32,627 bases of DNA from Deltaproteobacteria bacterium (GTDB lineage Bacteria > Desulfobacterota > Binatia > Binatales > Binataceae), in NCBI GenBank assembly GCA_027317185.1, contig DAHVFB010000033.1, positions 1 to 32,627 of the forward strand, given 5' to 3'. This document shows, piece by piece, positions 8,614 to 16,778 of the stretch. Position 1 is the first letter of the stretch, and every line of letters starts with the position of its first letter. Both the position numbers and the translations under genes were made by a program. The notes beneath the pieces were generated by a model. The model worked only from the letters and a program-made list of their open reading frames with translations. It did not search any database and was not told the DNA's origin.

Positions 8614-8817
8614 TTGATTAGCTTGACACGAGAAGATTGGGCAGAAATCTACTATGCGCTTGAAATGAAATTACTTGCATTGAGACAAGGCAAATATGGT
8701 CCGGAAGATAGACCCACTCAGGACGCCGAGTGGATTGCCCATATCGAAGCACTTAAGCAGATGATTGGCCCCGACGGGGTTAATGCCGCACAGGAAGGGA
8801 TCGAGCGCATCAACTAG
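8614..8817 (+). CDS. Small protein of unknown function (67 aa)
   Basis: A short gene with no recognised function. The start is a TTG preceded at a good distance (5 bases) by GGAGG (8604-8608), which is the main reason to accept it and to fix its start. The product is acidic and helical, beginning MISLTREDWAEIYYALEMKL and ending in a segment with MIGPDG. It has no signal peptide, membrane segment or Cys-rich motif. Composition is visibly more AT-rich than the pheA side. It is divergent from pheA and convergent with mcrC, which ends 64 bases away. It could belong to the McrBC insert or be a stray conserved hypothetical gene; there is no evidence for an antitoxin role. Confidence 0.72.
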   Translation: MISLTREDWAEIYYALEMKLLALRQGKYGPEDRPTQDAEWIAHIEALKQMIGPDGVNAAQEGIERIN

Positions 8818-8880
8818 CAGGTCGTGCGCTGTACTGACAACACAAGGACTACGGCGGAACTCGATCAGAACCGAGGCGTT

Positions 8881-10371
8881 TTAGGCTGCTACGCGACGAA
8901 TCTCATCTGCCATCACACCAACCGCATCGGATAAGGTGCGCGTCGAAAGCGGAAATGCGACCAGCGCCAGTTCAACGCGTCTATCCGTCAGAGGCAGCGT
9001 AGCTCGATGCAGCAGGAGCTTACGGTCCCGAAGCGATAGCCAGCGTTCCTCGCTGCACGGGTACGCGAGACAAATCAGAACCTTGGGTTTCTGCGCAACC
9101 GTCGAGTAAGCGAGTACCTGCAAGAGGTCTGCCCGATGACGCTCGCGGAGTTCGTCTTCGAGATCGCTCCATCGGCGCTCCTGCATTTCCTCCCAGTGCT
9201 CTTTGTATTTCGCGTCGATGATAACCGTGAGGTCGTCATGATCCATCACAAGGTCGGGAATCAGAGACTTCTGAGAACCGAGATAGGGCGGATCCCAGTT
9301 GAGCGGGACGATCGTCTGGCGTTCGCGAGCGCTTCGTAAGGTGCCGCCAATCCGACGGGCCACATGCGACATAATGGTCTCGATCCACGCCTCAAAGAAT
9401 TGCTCCATCGACATTACCCAAGGCAACCCCTGCAGATCGCTGAGACCGGCAAGTCCTCGTTCTTCAGTGGTCCACTCAATAGCCTCTACACCATGACGGA
9501 ATATATCGCTGCGTAGCGAACTCCGTTGCCAAACCTGAAATGCGGTGGGTAACGGTCGACGTGGACTAACGTCGAGAACTCGATCGATCAATCTGCCGCA
9601 TATCTCGATTAACTCCCGAACGAAGGAACCAGCGATACGCTGTGACTCAAGCGAATGCAGTTGCTGCTCAAGTGCGAAGCGGATTGCCGCGCGCAAATCC
9701 CGATCCTTCTGAAGCTCCGGAAATTTGCATGGAACATCGAGAAATCGGGCGCGACTGATTTGGCGCTGAAGATACCGGCTCCAATCAATCGTGCCACGTG
9801 GTGACGAGCGCTCCTCACTGGCTATTTCGAAGCGACGCTCCATATGATCGAGGAGTCCTTTTAGTCGGAAGAGCACGATCGTCGAGAGCACCCATGGGGG
9901 CACACGACGCTCGGAGCGTGGCAGCAACGGCATCGATAGCGGAGCTGGAATTACTCGCCAACCGGTTGCGCCAAGGATCGGACCGATGCCGGGCCAATCG
10001 AACCGCGGGCGAATCACCAGTCCGTAATCGTGGCGTCCGCTAGTTGGAGAAATTAATGGGATCGCCCCCACTCGCGTTCCCGATCGGATTCGCAATTCGA
10101 CCGTAGAGTTTCGATAGTGTGAGTCAACAATTAAGTCTAATTTGCGAAACGTATCGGTATTGAGCTCTATGAATTGATCGGCGAGACGTGCGATTTGCGA
10201 TGAGGGATCACGGGGTGGTTGCCCCCACAGTAAAAAGCTTGCGGGAAGTCGAGTTAGGGCCGAGTCCTTAACTTCCAGGCATCGCTGCTCGAACTGGGTC
10301 GTGGGTCCAAGCGACAAATGCCGCCGAGTGCGTCCCTTCTTCGCGACCGGACTCACAGCGAATCGATCCAT
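8881..10371 (-). CDS. McrC-like nuclease subunit of a type IV restriction system
   Basis: A 496-aa protein with the McrC pattern: a beta-rich N-terminal half, PRGTIDW at 191-197, and a C-terminal PD-(D/E)xK nuclease core with IPDLVM (Asp373), IIDAKYK (Asp386 and Lys388) and the following LLQVLAYS (Gln418). McrC cuts DNA once recruited and driven by an McrB GTPase, usually at modified cytosines. All visible active-site residues are present, so it looks functional. The start overlaps the end of the mcrB-like gene by 19 bases, implying coupled translation. It is longer than the E. coli McrC of about 350 aa, with extra sequence in the N-terminal half. What modification, if any, is recognised cannot be read from the sequence. 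Confidence 0.88.
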   Translation of the reverse strand: MDRFAVSPVAKKGRTRRHLSLGPTTQFEQRCLEVKDSALTRLPASFLLWGQPPRDPSSQIARLADQFIELNTDTFRKLDLIVDSHYRNSTVELRIRSGTRVGAIPLISPTSGRHDYGLVIRPRFDWPGIGPILGATGWRVIPAPLSMPLLPRSERRVPPWVLSTIVLFRLKGLLDHMERRFEIASEERSSPRGTIDWSRYLQRQISRARFLDVPCKFPELQKDRDLRAAIRFALEQQLHSLESQRIAGSFVRELIEICGRLIDRVLDVSPRRPLPTAFQVWQRSSLRSDIFRHGVEAIEWTTEERGLAGLSDLQGLPWVMSMEQFFEAWIETIMSHVARRIGGTLRSARERQTIVPLNWDPPYLGSQKSLIPDLVMDHDDLTVIIDAKYKEHWEEMQERRWSDLEDELRERHRADLLQVLAYSTVAQKPKVLICLAYPCSEERWLSLRDRKLLLHRATLPLTDRRVELALVAFPLSTRTLSDAVGVMADEIRRVAA

Positions 10372-11825
10372 TGCAGGTAAGAGCGTACGGCTTCCGCGAA
10401 AGACGAGACGTACCCCTGTTCAAGGTAGTCCTCCAATAGCGGCCTTAGCGTCGTCTCGAGTCGCCGACGCGCTTTTTGTTCATCGGCTTCTAGAAAATAC
10501 GAATGACCCGGAACCAGGTCCATCGCATCTTCTGTTGCATAGTTAATAAAAATAGAGAGTAGTCGATGAAACGCATGCTGCATAAGATCGCAACTCGCAT
10601 GCTCGACCACATACATTTGCGGCCAGAGCTTAGCGAATGCAAATCGACGCCGAATCGCGATGTCCACGATCGCAAGACTTCGGTCCGAAGTATTCATGGT
10701 GCCGAGAATGTGCAGATTCTTCGGCAACGAAAGGCGATCGCCGGTCGGTGGTTCGAAATTGTAGGGCAAGTCGATTACGCGTCGTTCCAAATCATCGGGT
10801 TCGAGTAGATAAATTGCTTCGCCCAAGACCTTCGATAAATCAGCGCGATTTATTTCGTCGATATGTAGCAAAAACTTTCCGTTGGTAGCGCGAGCTTGTT
10901 CCGCGGCTTCAATCAAGAATCCTTTGCGCGGAGCGAATTGAAATCCGAGACTCGCGGACGAGATTATTGGTGCAAGTCCACCTACAAAGTTCTCATAAGT
11001 GGTGTTGGCGTGGAATTGGATGGTCCTGCCGCACCCCTGGTATTCCGTTGCGATCAACTCGCGCGCCATGTGCGTTTTACCGGTTCCCGGGGGGCCCTGC
11101 AGAATCACGTAGCGGCGTTCGTTCAGCAGTTCAGCGGCTTCTTGCTTTGAAACACTCGGCATCAAGTAACGGAACCAGCGACTTTCGATTTCGCGAGCCT
11201 CTGATTCAAAACGAGCGAGCGGACGAATGCCGCGTTCGTCAAACATCAAGTCAAGAAACGCAGTCATCGCCTCCAACGTCGAGTTCTGGTCGGGCTCGGG
11301 CGCGTAAATAGCGTAAAGGACATGACCATACTTCGCGATCGCCCCCGCGTACTTTCCAAACCCCTCGGCCACCTCAGGCGGAAGGCGTTGATCGAGGCGC
11401 GTCGGATCGTGTTTCGACCACGCGACCAATCTCCGTTTTCCGCTGTTCAGCCAAGCGCACACTGCCGCCGTTTTTCGCGCGTGTCCGGGCCGTCCTAGAA
11501 TACCCTCGTCTGGCGCAAGGCCGTTAGTTCCCACCACGAGGGAGATCAAGCAAGGAGCATCGTCGCCTGGAAAAACGGCCAGCGAGGTCCCGCCATAAGG
11601 TCCGGAATTCGGGTTGCTCGGATGAATAAATGCCGCGAATGGAACTATTCCCTCGCTAACTTCCGAAGGGGCTGGAGCGCGTAAGGTCACCTGGCGCTTC
11701 GCACTATCTGGATAGCGACCACCATCGGAACCGAAAAGAGCGGCAAACCCGGCCTTGAACTTCTCTGGCCAAGCGTTCGAATAACGTTGCTCTAGAATTG
11801 CGCTAAGCAGCTTATCAGCCCACAT
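10353..11825 (-). CDS. McrB-like AAA+ GTPase with an unassigned N-terminal domain
   Basis: A 490-aa AAA+ protein of the McrB branch. Walker A is GPPGTGKT at 244-251, TYENFVGG at 276-283, Walker B plus signature HIDEINRADL at 321-330, TMNTSDRS at 376-383 and the arginine-rich RRRFAF near 392-397. McrB hexamers hydrolyse GTP and translocate or signal to McrC. The first 220 residues, which in McrB proteins carry the DNA-recognition domain, do not resemble the E. coli 5-methylcytosine reader by eye; they contain a beta-rich segment around PCLISLVVGTNG and a GRPGHARKT stretch. The start codon is preceded by a GGAGG only one base away, which is unusually close. Base composition is lower in GC than neighbouring accA. 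The target modification is unknown. Confidence 0.88.
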   Translation of the reverse strand: MWADKLLSAILEQRYSNAWPEKFKAGFAALFGSDGGRYPDSAKRQVTLRAPAPSEVSEGIVPFAAFIHPSNPNSGPYGGTSLAVFPGDDAPCLISLVVGTNGLAPDEGILGRPGHARKTAAVCAWLNSGKRRLVAWSKHDPTRLDQRLPPEVAEGFGKYAGAIAKYGHVLYAIYAPEPDQNSTLEAMTAFLDLMFDERGIRPLARFESEAREIESRWFRYLMPSVSKQEAAELLNERRYVILQGPPGTGKTHMARELIATEYQGCGRTIQFHANTTYENFVGGLAPIISSASLGFQFAPRKGFLIEAAEQARATNGKFLLHIDEINRADLSKVLGEAIYLLEPDDLERRVIDLPYNFEPPTGDRLSLPKNLHILGTMNTSDRSLAIVDIAIRRRFAFAKLWPQMYVVEHASCDLMQHAFHRLLSIFINYATEDAMDLVPGHSYFLEADEQKARRRLETTLRPLLEDYLEQGYVSSFAEAVRSYLQWIDSL

Positions 11826-11975
11826 ACCTCCCCCTGCGTAGCTAGAATAGCTAAGGCCTAGTACTTTGCGACCAACCTAATCAAGGCCGTCGGGCTTCAG
11901 GTCGGCGACTCGACCGGCGCGCCGCGATTGGCAATCCGACCGCGTTCTTTGCTTAAAAATGTCAGCCGAAACGGG

Positions 11976-12959
11976 TTAGCGAGATAATTTTTCGTGTTCT
12001 GTCCTGCTTCCGAGGTACGCCGCGCCGATGGCGGAGAATTTGCGCTCGCGATCCTTGCGCAGCGCATCCGGGGCGAGCTTGCCGAGCCGCACCAGTTGCT
12101 GCCGTATGGAGATGCCCAGCAGCTGCGCCGCGCCCACCGGATCGCGATGCGCTCCGCCGGGCGGCTCCGGCACAATCTGATCGATAATCCCCAGCGCCAG
12201 CAGGTCCGGCGCCGACATCTTGAGCGCCGCGGCCGCCACCGCCACTTTTTCCGGACCGGCCGCGCGCCATAAAATCGCCGCGCAGCCCTCGGGCGTGATC
12301 ACCGAGTACGATGCATATTCCTGCATCAGGATAGTGTTGCCCACGCCCACCGCCAGCGCGCCGCCCGAACCGCCTTCGCCGATCACGCAGCTGATCACCG
12401 GCACCCGCAGCCGGCCCATCAGTTCGAGATTGCGCGCGATCGCTTCGGCCTGGCCGCGTTCTTCGGCGCCCACTCCGGGGTCGGCGCCCTGGGTATCGAC
12501 AAAGGTGATTAGCGGCAAGCCGAAGCGGTCGGCCAGCTCGTACATTCGCGCCGCCTTGCGGTAGCCCTCGGGCCGCGGCTTGCCGAAATTGCGCGCCAGC
12601 CGCTCACGGGTGGAGCGGCCGCGCTGATGGCCCACGATCGCCAACGGCCGCTTACCGAACAACGCCATCCCGGCCACGATCGCGCCATCGTCGGCGAAGC
12701 GCCGGTCGCCATGCAGCTCGATAAAGCTATCGAACAGCGCCTCCACGTAGTCGAGGGTTTGCGGCCGCGCCGGATTGCGCGCCAGCCGCACCCGATCGAT
12801 CGCCGACAGACTCGCCGCCCATCGCGCCACGAGCTGCTTCTGCTCCGCTTTGAGCTTGGCGCGCTCGCGTGGCGAGGCCGCCCGGTCCACGCGAGTCTTG
12901 AGCTCGTCCATCTGCGCTTCGAGGTCAGGTTGGGGGAATTCCATAATAAGCTCAGTCAC
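11976..12959 (-). CDS. accA: Acetyl-CoA carboxylase carboxyltransferase, alpha subunit
   Basis: A 327-aa subunit that, with AccD, moves the carboxyl group from biotin to acetyl-CoA to make malonyl-CoA for fatty-acid synthesis. Family landmarks are ELHGDRRFADDGAIVAG, FVDTQGADPGVGAEERGQ and ISCVIGEGGSGGALA. The crotonase-like core is complete. The chosen start is a GTG two bases after the miaA stop, which gives the usual few residues before the MEFPQP motif; an ATG at 12944 is the alternative. It is downstream of mutL and miaA on the same strand and probably cotranscribed. The C-terminus has a short charged extension. Confidence 0.95.
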   Translation of the reverse strand: MTELIMEFPQPDLEAQMDELKTRVDRAASPRERAKLKAEQKQLVARWAASLSAIDRVRLARNPARPQTLDYVEALFDSFIELHGDRRFADDGAIVAGMALFGKRPLAIVGHQRGRSTRERLARNFGKPRPEGYRKAARMYELADRFGLPLITFVDTQGADPGVGAEERGQAEAIARNLELMGRLRVPVISCVIGEGGSGGALAVGVGNTILMQEYASYSVITPEGCAAILWRAAGPEKVAVAAAALKMSAPDLLALGIIDQIVPEPPGGAHRDPVGAAQLLGISIRQQLVRLGKLAPDALRKDRERKFSAIGAAYLGSRTEHEKLSR

Positions 12960-12961
12960 AA

Positions 12962-13966
12962 TCAGTTAAGCCGGGCGATTGAAATCCCGCCCGAGTCCTG
13001 CGATTCAAAGAAATCGGAGAACCGCGCGATCCCCCGTGCAGCGGCCTCAGCCGCCGGCAGCCATACAATATCCGGTTCATGGCGGAACCATGTGAGTTGG
13101 CGCTTGGCCAAATTCCGGGTGGCGCGTTTGGCCTGTTCAACCGCCTCGGCCAGCGTCATTTCGTGGCGCAGGTACGCGCTCAATTGCCGGTAACCGATAG
13201 TGCTCAGCGGCTCGGCGCCGGGATCGTAGCCAGCCTCGATCAACGCGCAAAGCTCCTCGATCAGTCCATCCGCGAGCATCTGCGCGAACCGCAGGTTGAT
13301 TCTCCGGTACAGTTCGGCGCGATCAAGATCGATCGCGATCGTCAGCGTGTCATAGGTGCGAGCGGCGAACCGATGGCGCTGCTGATGGACACTGATCGGC
13401 TCGCCGGTCAGCCGGAACACTTCGAGCGCGCGCACGATTCGCGCGAGATCGTGAGGCCCGATCCGCGCGGCGGAGGCGGGATCGACAGCGGCCAATTCGC
13501 GATGAAGTTCCGCCACTCCATGGGTCTGCGCCAGCGCGCGCAGCTCCGCCCGTAACTGCGGCGAGGCCGGTGGCCCGTCGAAGAAGCCATGCTTGAGCGC
13601 GCGCAGGTAAAGTCCGCTGCCGCCCACCACGATCGGCCGCCGTCCGCGGCGCACGATATCCGCGATCGCGGCTCGCGCCTGCGTGGCGAAGATGGCGGCA
13701 TCGATCCGATCGTGCGGCATCAAACAATCGATCAGATGATGCGGCACGCGGGCGCGCTCTTGCGCACTCGGTTTGGCGCTGCCGATATCGACCCCGGCAA
13801 AGAACAGCCGCGAGTCGGCGTTGACGATCTCGGCGTCCAGACGCCCGGCAATTTCGATCGCAAGCGCGGACTTGCCGGAGCCGGTCGGTCCCACGATAAA
13901 GCAAACTTTCCCGGTTAATTCTTCGCCAGTTTTCACTATGTTCGTCGGATGCGGTTCAGAACTCAT
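12962..13966 (-). CDS. miaA: tRNA dimethylallyltransferase
   Basis: A protein of about 334 aa that adds an isopentenyl group to A37 of tRNAs reading UNN codons. The P-loop GPTGSGKSALA is near the N-terminus, followed by NADSRLFFAGVDIGSAKP (substrate entry), PHHLID and GGSGLYLRAL. The second half is the helical tRNA-binding part with GYRQL. The start is placed at the ATG at 13966; a GTG at 13978 in frame would add four residues. It sits between mutL and accA, and the mutL-miaA pairing is common in proteobacteria. Nothing looks damaged. Confidence 0.95.
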   Translation of the reverse strand: MSSEPHPTNIVKTGEELTGKVCFIVGPTGSGKSALAIEIAGRLDAEIVNADSRLFFAGVDIGSAKPSAQERARVPHHLIDCLMPHDRIDAAIFATQARAAIADIVRRGRRPIVVGGSGLYLRALKHGFFDGPPASPQLRAELRALAQTHGVAELHRELAAVDPASAARIGPHDLARIVRALEVFRLTGEPISVHQQRHRFAARTYDTLTIAIDLDRAELYRRINLRFAQMLADGLIEELCALIEAGYDPGAEPLSTIGYRQLSAYLRHEMTLAEAVEQAKRATRNLAKRQLTWFRHEPDIVWLPAAEAAARGIARFSDFFESQDSGGISIARLN

Positions 13967-14013
13967 GCATAACGACACAGGACTCGCCAGCCGCAGGACT
14001 CAGACCCGCTGGC

Positions 14014-15918
14014 CTAACGGCGAAACATCCGCTCGATCTGTCCGCGGCCGAAATTGATATGCACCGGACGTCCATGCGGACAGTTGGTTTTGAATTCGGT
14101 GGCGTCTAGTTCGGCCAGCAGCGCCTGGATTTCGCGCGGCTCCAAAATTCGGCCGACCCGAATCGAGCCATGGCAGGCGAGCTGCTTGAGGCGATCCTCG
14201 AACGCGCTCTCGCCGCCGCGGGCGCTGACGTCGCCAAGTCCGTCGATCATGTCGTTGAGCAGGCGGCGTCCGCTCTCCGTGCCGAAGACCGCCGGGGCGG
14301 CCTTCAGCAGCATGGTGGCGGGACCGAACGGCTCCAGCACGAAACCGATCGCGCGCAGTTCCGCGATCGCGGCATGGACCGCGGCCGCACGCGCCGGACT
14401 GAGCTCGATGGTTTCCGGGGTCAGCAGCGCTTGTATCTGCACACCACCGTCGCGAAGTTGTGCGCGTAATTTTTCAAAGGTGACCCGCTCGTGAGCGGCA
14501 TGCTGATCGACCAGCATGAAACCATCGGGACCCTCAAGCGCGATATAGCCGGCGAACATCTGGCCCACGATCCGCAGTTTCGCGTAGTCGGGAACCGCCG
14601 GATGCGTCAGCACCGCGGCTGAACGATTTGAACTATTGTCAGGATTTGAACCGCCTGGCCTGGCGCGCAGGCCATAGCCCAATCCCAATGGCGACTGGGC
14701 CGGCCGATTCGCCGGTAGATCGGGCACCAGCCGCAAGCGCGATTCGCGCGACGGCTCTCGAACGGGCGCAACTATCGCGGGCTCGCCGATCGCACCGCCA
14801 GATGCGGTGATCGCGGGCGGCGCGCCGATGCTGAGCTGGTCGCCGATCGAATTACCGATACTTGCGATTTTGGTTGGGGCGCGAAGATCGATCGCTTCGC
14901 CGGCCGCGATTGCAATCGGTATTCGCTGGTCAGCCATCCGATCGCGAATCGCGTGGTAGACCAGCTCGAAGAGGGCGCCGGAGTCGCGAAAGCGCACCTC
15001 GGTTTTCATCGGGTGAACATTAACATCGACCTGCTCGGCCCCGATCTCAACAAACAATACCGCCGCCGGATAACGTCCGCGCGGAACCATGGTCTGGTAG
15101 GCCTGGCTCAGCGCCCGCAGAAGCATCCGATCGCGCACCGCGCGCTGATTCACGAACGCGAACAGCATCCGGGAGGTCGGCAATGAAATCTGGCTTTGCG
15201 AACTGAGGCCGTACACCCGCGCACCCTCGCGATCGCGCTCGAAGGGCAGCATCTGGGCTGCCAGTTTGTCACCGAAAAGCTGCCGGAAACGCTCCAGAGT
15301 CGAGGCGGTGCGTGGCAGATCGTAGAGCGCACGACGGTCGGCGCTCAGGCGAAAGGCCACCTTATGGTTGGCCAGCGCGAGGCGCTGGAAGGTGTCGGCG
15401 ATCGCACCCTGTTCGGTCGCCATGGTCTTGAGGAACTTCAGCCGGGCGGGAGTGTTGAAAAACAGATCGCGCACCTCGATCCGCGTACCGCATCCAATCG
15501 CCGTCTCGCGAATCGACTCCACCTCACCGCTTTCGATCGCCAGTTCATAGCCGCGCGCATCGGCCGCCCGGCGCGTCTTGATCGTCAGATGGGACACGCT
15601 GGCGATCGAAGCCAGCGCCTCGCCGCGAAAGCCAAGCGTTCGAATCGCGCTCAGATCGGCGGCTTCGCGAATCTTGGAGGTGGCATGGCGGCGCACGGCC
15701 AGGATCGCATCCTCGCGGCTCATCCCGGCGCCGTCATCGGCGAGGATTATCGCGCCGCGCCCGCCGCTTTCGATTTCGACCTCGATCGTGCGCGCGCCGG
15801 CGTCGAGCGCATTCTCCAGCAGCTCCTTGACCGCTGAGGCTGGCCGCTCGACCACCTCGCCCGCCGCGATCTGGTTAGCCACCTGCTCAGGCAGAATATG
15901 AATCAACCGCGCGTCCAT
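14014..15918 (-). CDS. mutL: DNA mismatch repair protein MutL (endonuclease-type)
   Basis: A 634-aa protein. The GHKL ATPase is seen in KELLENALDAGA (catalytic Glu35, Asn36 and Asp39), DDGAGM at 61-66 and GFRGEALASI. A long, low-complexity linker follows at about residues 340-440. The C-terminal domain holds the endonuclease motif DQHAAHERVTFE at 471-482, ACHGSIR near 581 and CPHGRP near 613. This combination marks MutL proteins that nick DNA themselves and suggests MutH-independent strand discrimination. The frame extends upstream to 15999, but the family N-terminus (ARLIHILPEQVANQIAAGE) fits the ATG at 15918. Confidence 0.95.
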   Translation of the reverse strand: MDARLIHILPEQVANQIAAGEVVERPASAVKELLENALDAGARTIEVEIESGGRGAIILADDGAGMSREDAILAVRRHATSKIREAADLSAIRTLGFRGEALASIASVSHLTIKTRRAADARGYELAIESGEVESIRETAIGCGTRIEVRDLFFNTPARLKFLKTMATEQGAIADTFQRLALANHKVAFRLSADRRALYDLPRTASTLERFRQLFGDKLAAQMLPFERDREGARVYGLSSQSQISLPTSRMLFAFVNQRAVRDRMLLRALSQAYQTMVPRGRYPAAVLFVEIGAEQVDVNVHPMKTEVRFRDSGALFELVYHAIRDRMADQRIPIAIAAGEAIDLRAPTKIASIGNSIGDQLSIGAPPAITASGGAIGEPAIVAPVREPSRESRLRLVPDLPANRPAQSPLGLGYGLRARPGGSNPDNSSNRSAAVLTHPAVPDYAKLRIVGQMFAGYIALEGPDGFMLVDQHAAHERVTFEKLRAQLRDGGVQIQALLTPETIELSPARAAAVHAAIAELRAIGFVLEPFGPATMLLKAAPAVFGTESGRRLLNDMIDGLGDVSARGGESAFEDRLKQLACHGSIRVGRILEPREIQALLAELDATEFKTNCPHGRPVHINFGRGQIERMFRR

Positions 15919-16016
15919 TTTGGTTATCACAATGGAGCTTTTTAGCGATCTACTCAAGTGTTTCGCGGCTTGATCGCTCCACAGCCACAGTCCGCCCATG
16001 GTTGACCTATGGGTAT

Positions 16017-16044
16017 TTGATTGCGGACGCGAGACCGCTATGCT
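16017..16044 (+). promoter_or_regulatory. Candidate sigma-70 promoter for rpmB
   Basis: In the divergent gap between mutL and rpmB, TTGATT (16017-16022) and TATGCT (16039-16044) are separated by 16 bases, giving a fair -35/-10 pair about 57 bases before the rpmB start. This is read by eye only. Confidence 0.42.
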
Positions 16045-16101
16045 GACGGCATCCTAATTTGAACGGATTTCCTGAACCGATTTCCGAATGGAACTTGAGC
16101 T

Positions 16102-16290
16102 ATGCGGCATTGCGCGATCTGTAATAAACGGCCTTCGGTCGGCAACAGCGTGAGTCACGCCAACAACAAGACCAAGCGTCGATGGAACCCCAACTTGCAA
16201 GGCGTACGGGCCGTGATCGGCGGCGGGGTCCAGCGTATTCTGGTATGCACCCGCTGTATCCGCAGCGGATGGGTGGCCAAATCCGCCTGA
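16102..16290 (+). CDS. rpmB: 50S ribosomal protein L28 (zinc-type)
   Basis: A 62-aa large-subunit protein. [23 protein letters not shown] is the L28 N-terminus, and WNPNLQ follows. Four cysteines in two CxxC pairs (CAIC and CTRC) mark the zinc-binding form rather than the cysteine-free form used under zinc starvation. It is transcribed alone, divergent from mutL and convergent with the thioesterase gene. Length is normal. No paralogue is in the window. Confidence 0.95.
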   Translation: MRHCAICNKRPSVGNSVSHANNKTKRRWNPNLQGVRAVIGGGVQRILVCTRCIRSGWVAKSA

Positions 16291-16343
16291 CTTTCCTGCC
16301 CGTAATCTTTTTAGACCGTAACTTTTCCAGGCCGCGAGCGTGA

Positions 16344-16778
16344 TTAGCGCTCGATAAAGCGGTCCTTCATCTCGGCCGGGATCACCATCGCGACCAAACG
16401 ACGGGGATCCTCGGGATGGCGTCCGCCCAGAATCCGCGTCTCCTGGCCTTCGACCGCGAGCTTGCCATCTTTATATAGCCGATGCTGCACGGTGAAGCTT
16501 TTATGGCCCCAGCGCTCGACCCAGCTCTCGGCCGTCAGATCATCCTCATGCGAGGACGGAATGATGAAGTTCGCCTGCGCGTTAACCAGCGGAATCCCAA
16601 AACCGCCGGCCGCGGTCATCGCGCGCTGCGACAGGCCGGCTTTTTCCATCAACACGCCGGTGCATTCATCGAACCAGATAAAGAAGTTGGGATAATAGAC
16701 GATCTGAGCCGCGTCGCATTCGCCCCATTGCACCCGGATGGTGCGGCGGCTGATTAGCGGCTTGGCCGCCGCGCTCAT
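16344..16778 (-). CDS. Hotdog-fold acyl-CoA thioesterase (4-hydroxybenzoyl-CoA thioesterase family)
   Basis: A 144-aa single-hotdog protein. VQWGECDAAQIVYYPNFFIWFDE (in two parts, residues about 16-38) carries the family aspartate (Asp22) that activates water, and the strand-rich second half is typical. Members hydrolyse aromatic or short acyl-CoA esters. Its start overlaps the stop of the gentisate dioxygenase gene as ATGA, so the two are translated together. This suggests, by inference, that the natural substrate is an aromatic CoA ester such as gentisyl-CoA, whose product would feed the dioxygenase. A broader acyl-CoA role is possible. Confidence 0.85.
   Translation of the reverse strand: MSAAAKPLISRRTIRVQWGECDAAQIVYYPNFFIWFDECTGVLMEKAGLSQRAMTAAGGFGIPLVNAQANFIIPSSHEDDLTAESWVERWGHKSFTVQHRLYKDGKLAVEGQETRILGGRHPEDPRRLVAMVIPAEMKDRFIER

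Noticed and set aside
13849-13899. miaA substrate-entry motif (DSRLFF instead of DSxQxY) as a sign of altered activity
   Set aside because: Known MiaA proteins such as the E. coli enzyme also have Leu at this position, so it is within normal variation.
15919-15999. Longer MutL start at 15999
   Set aside because: The 27 extra residues are not family-like; the conserved MutL N-terminus begins at the ATG at 15918.
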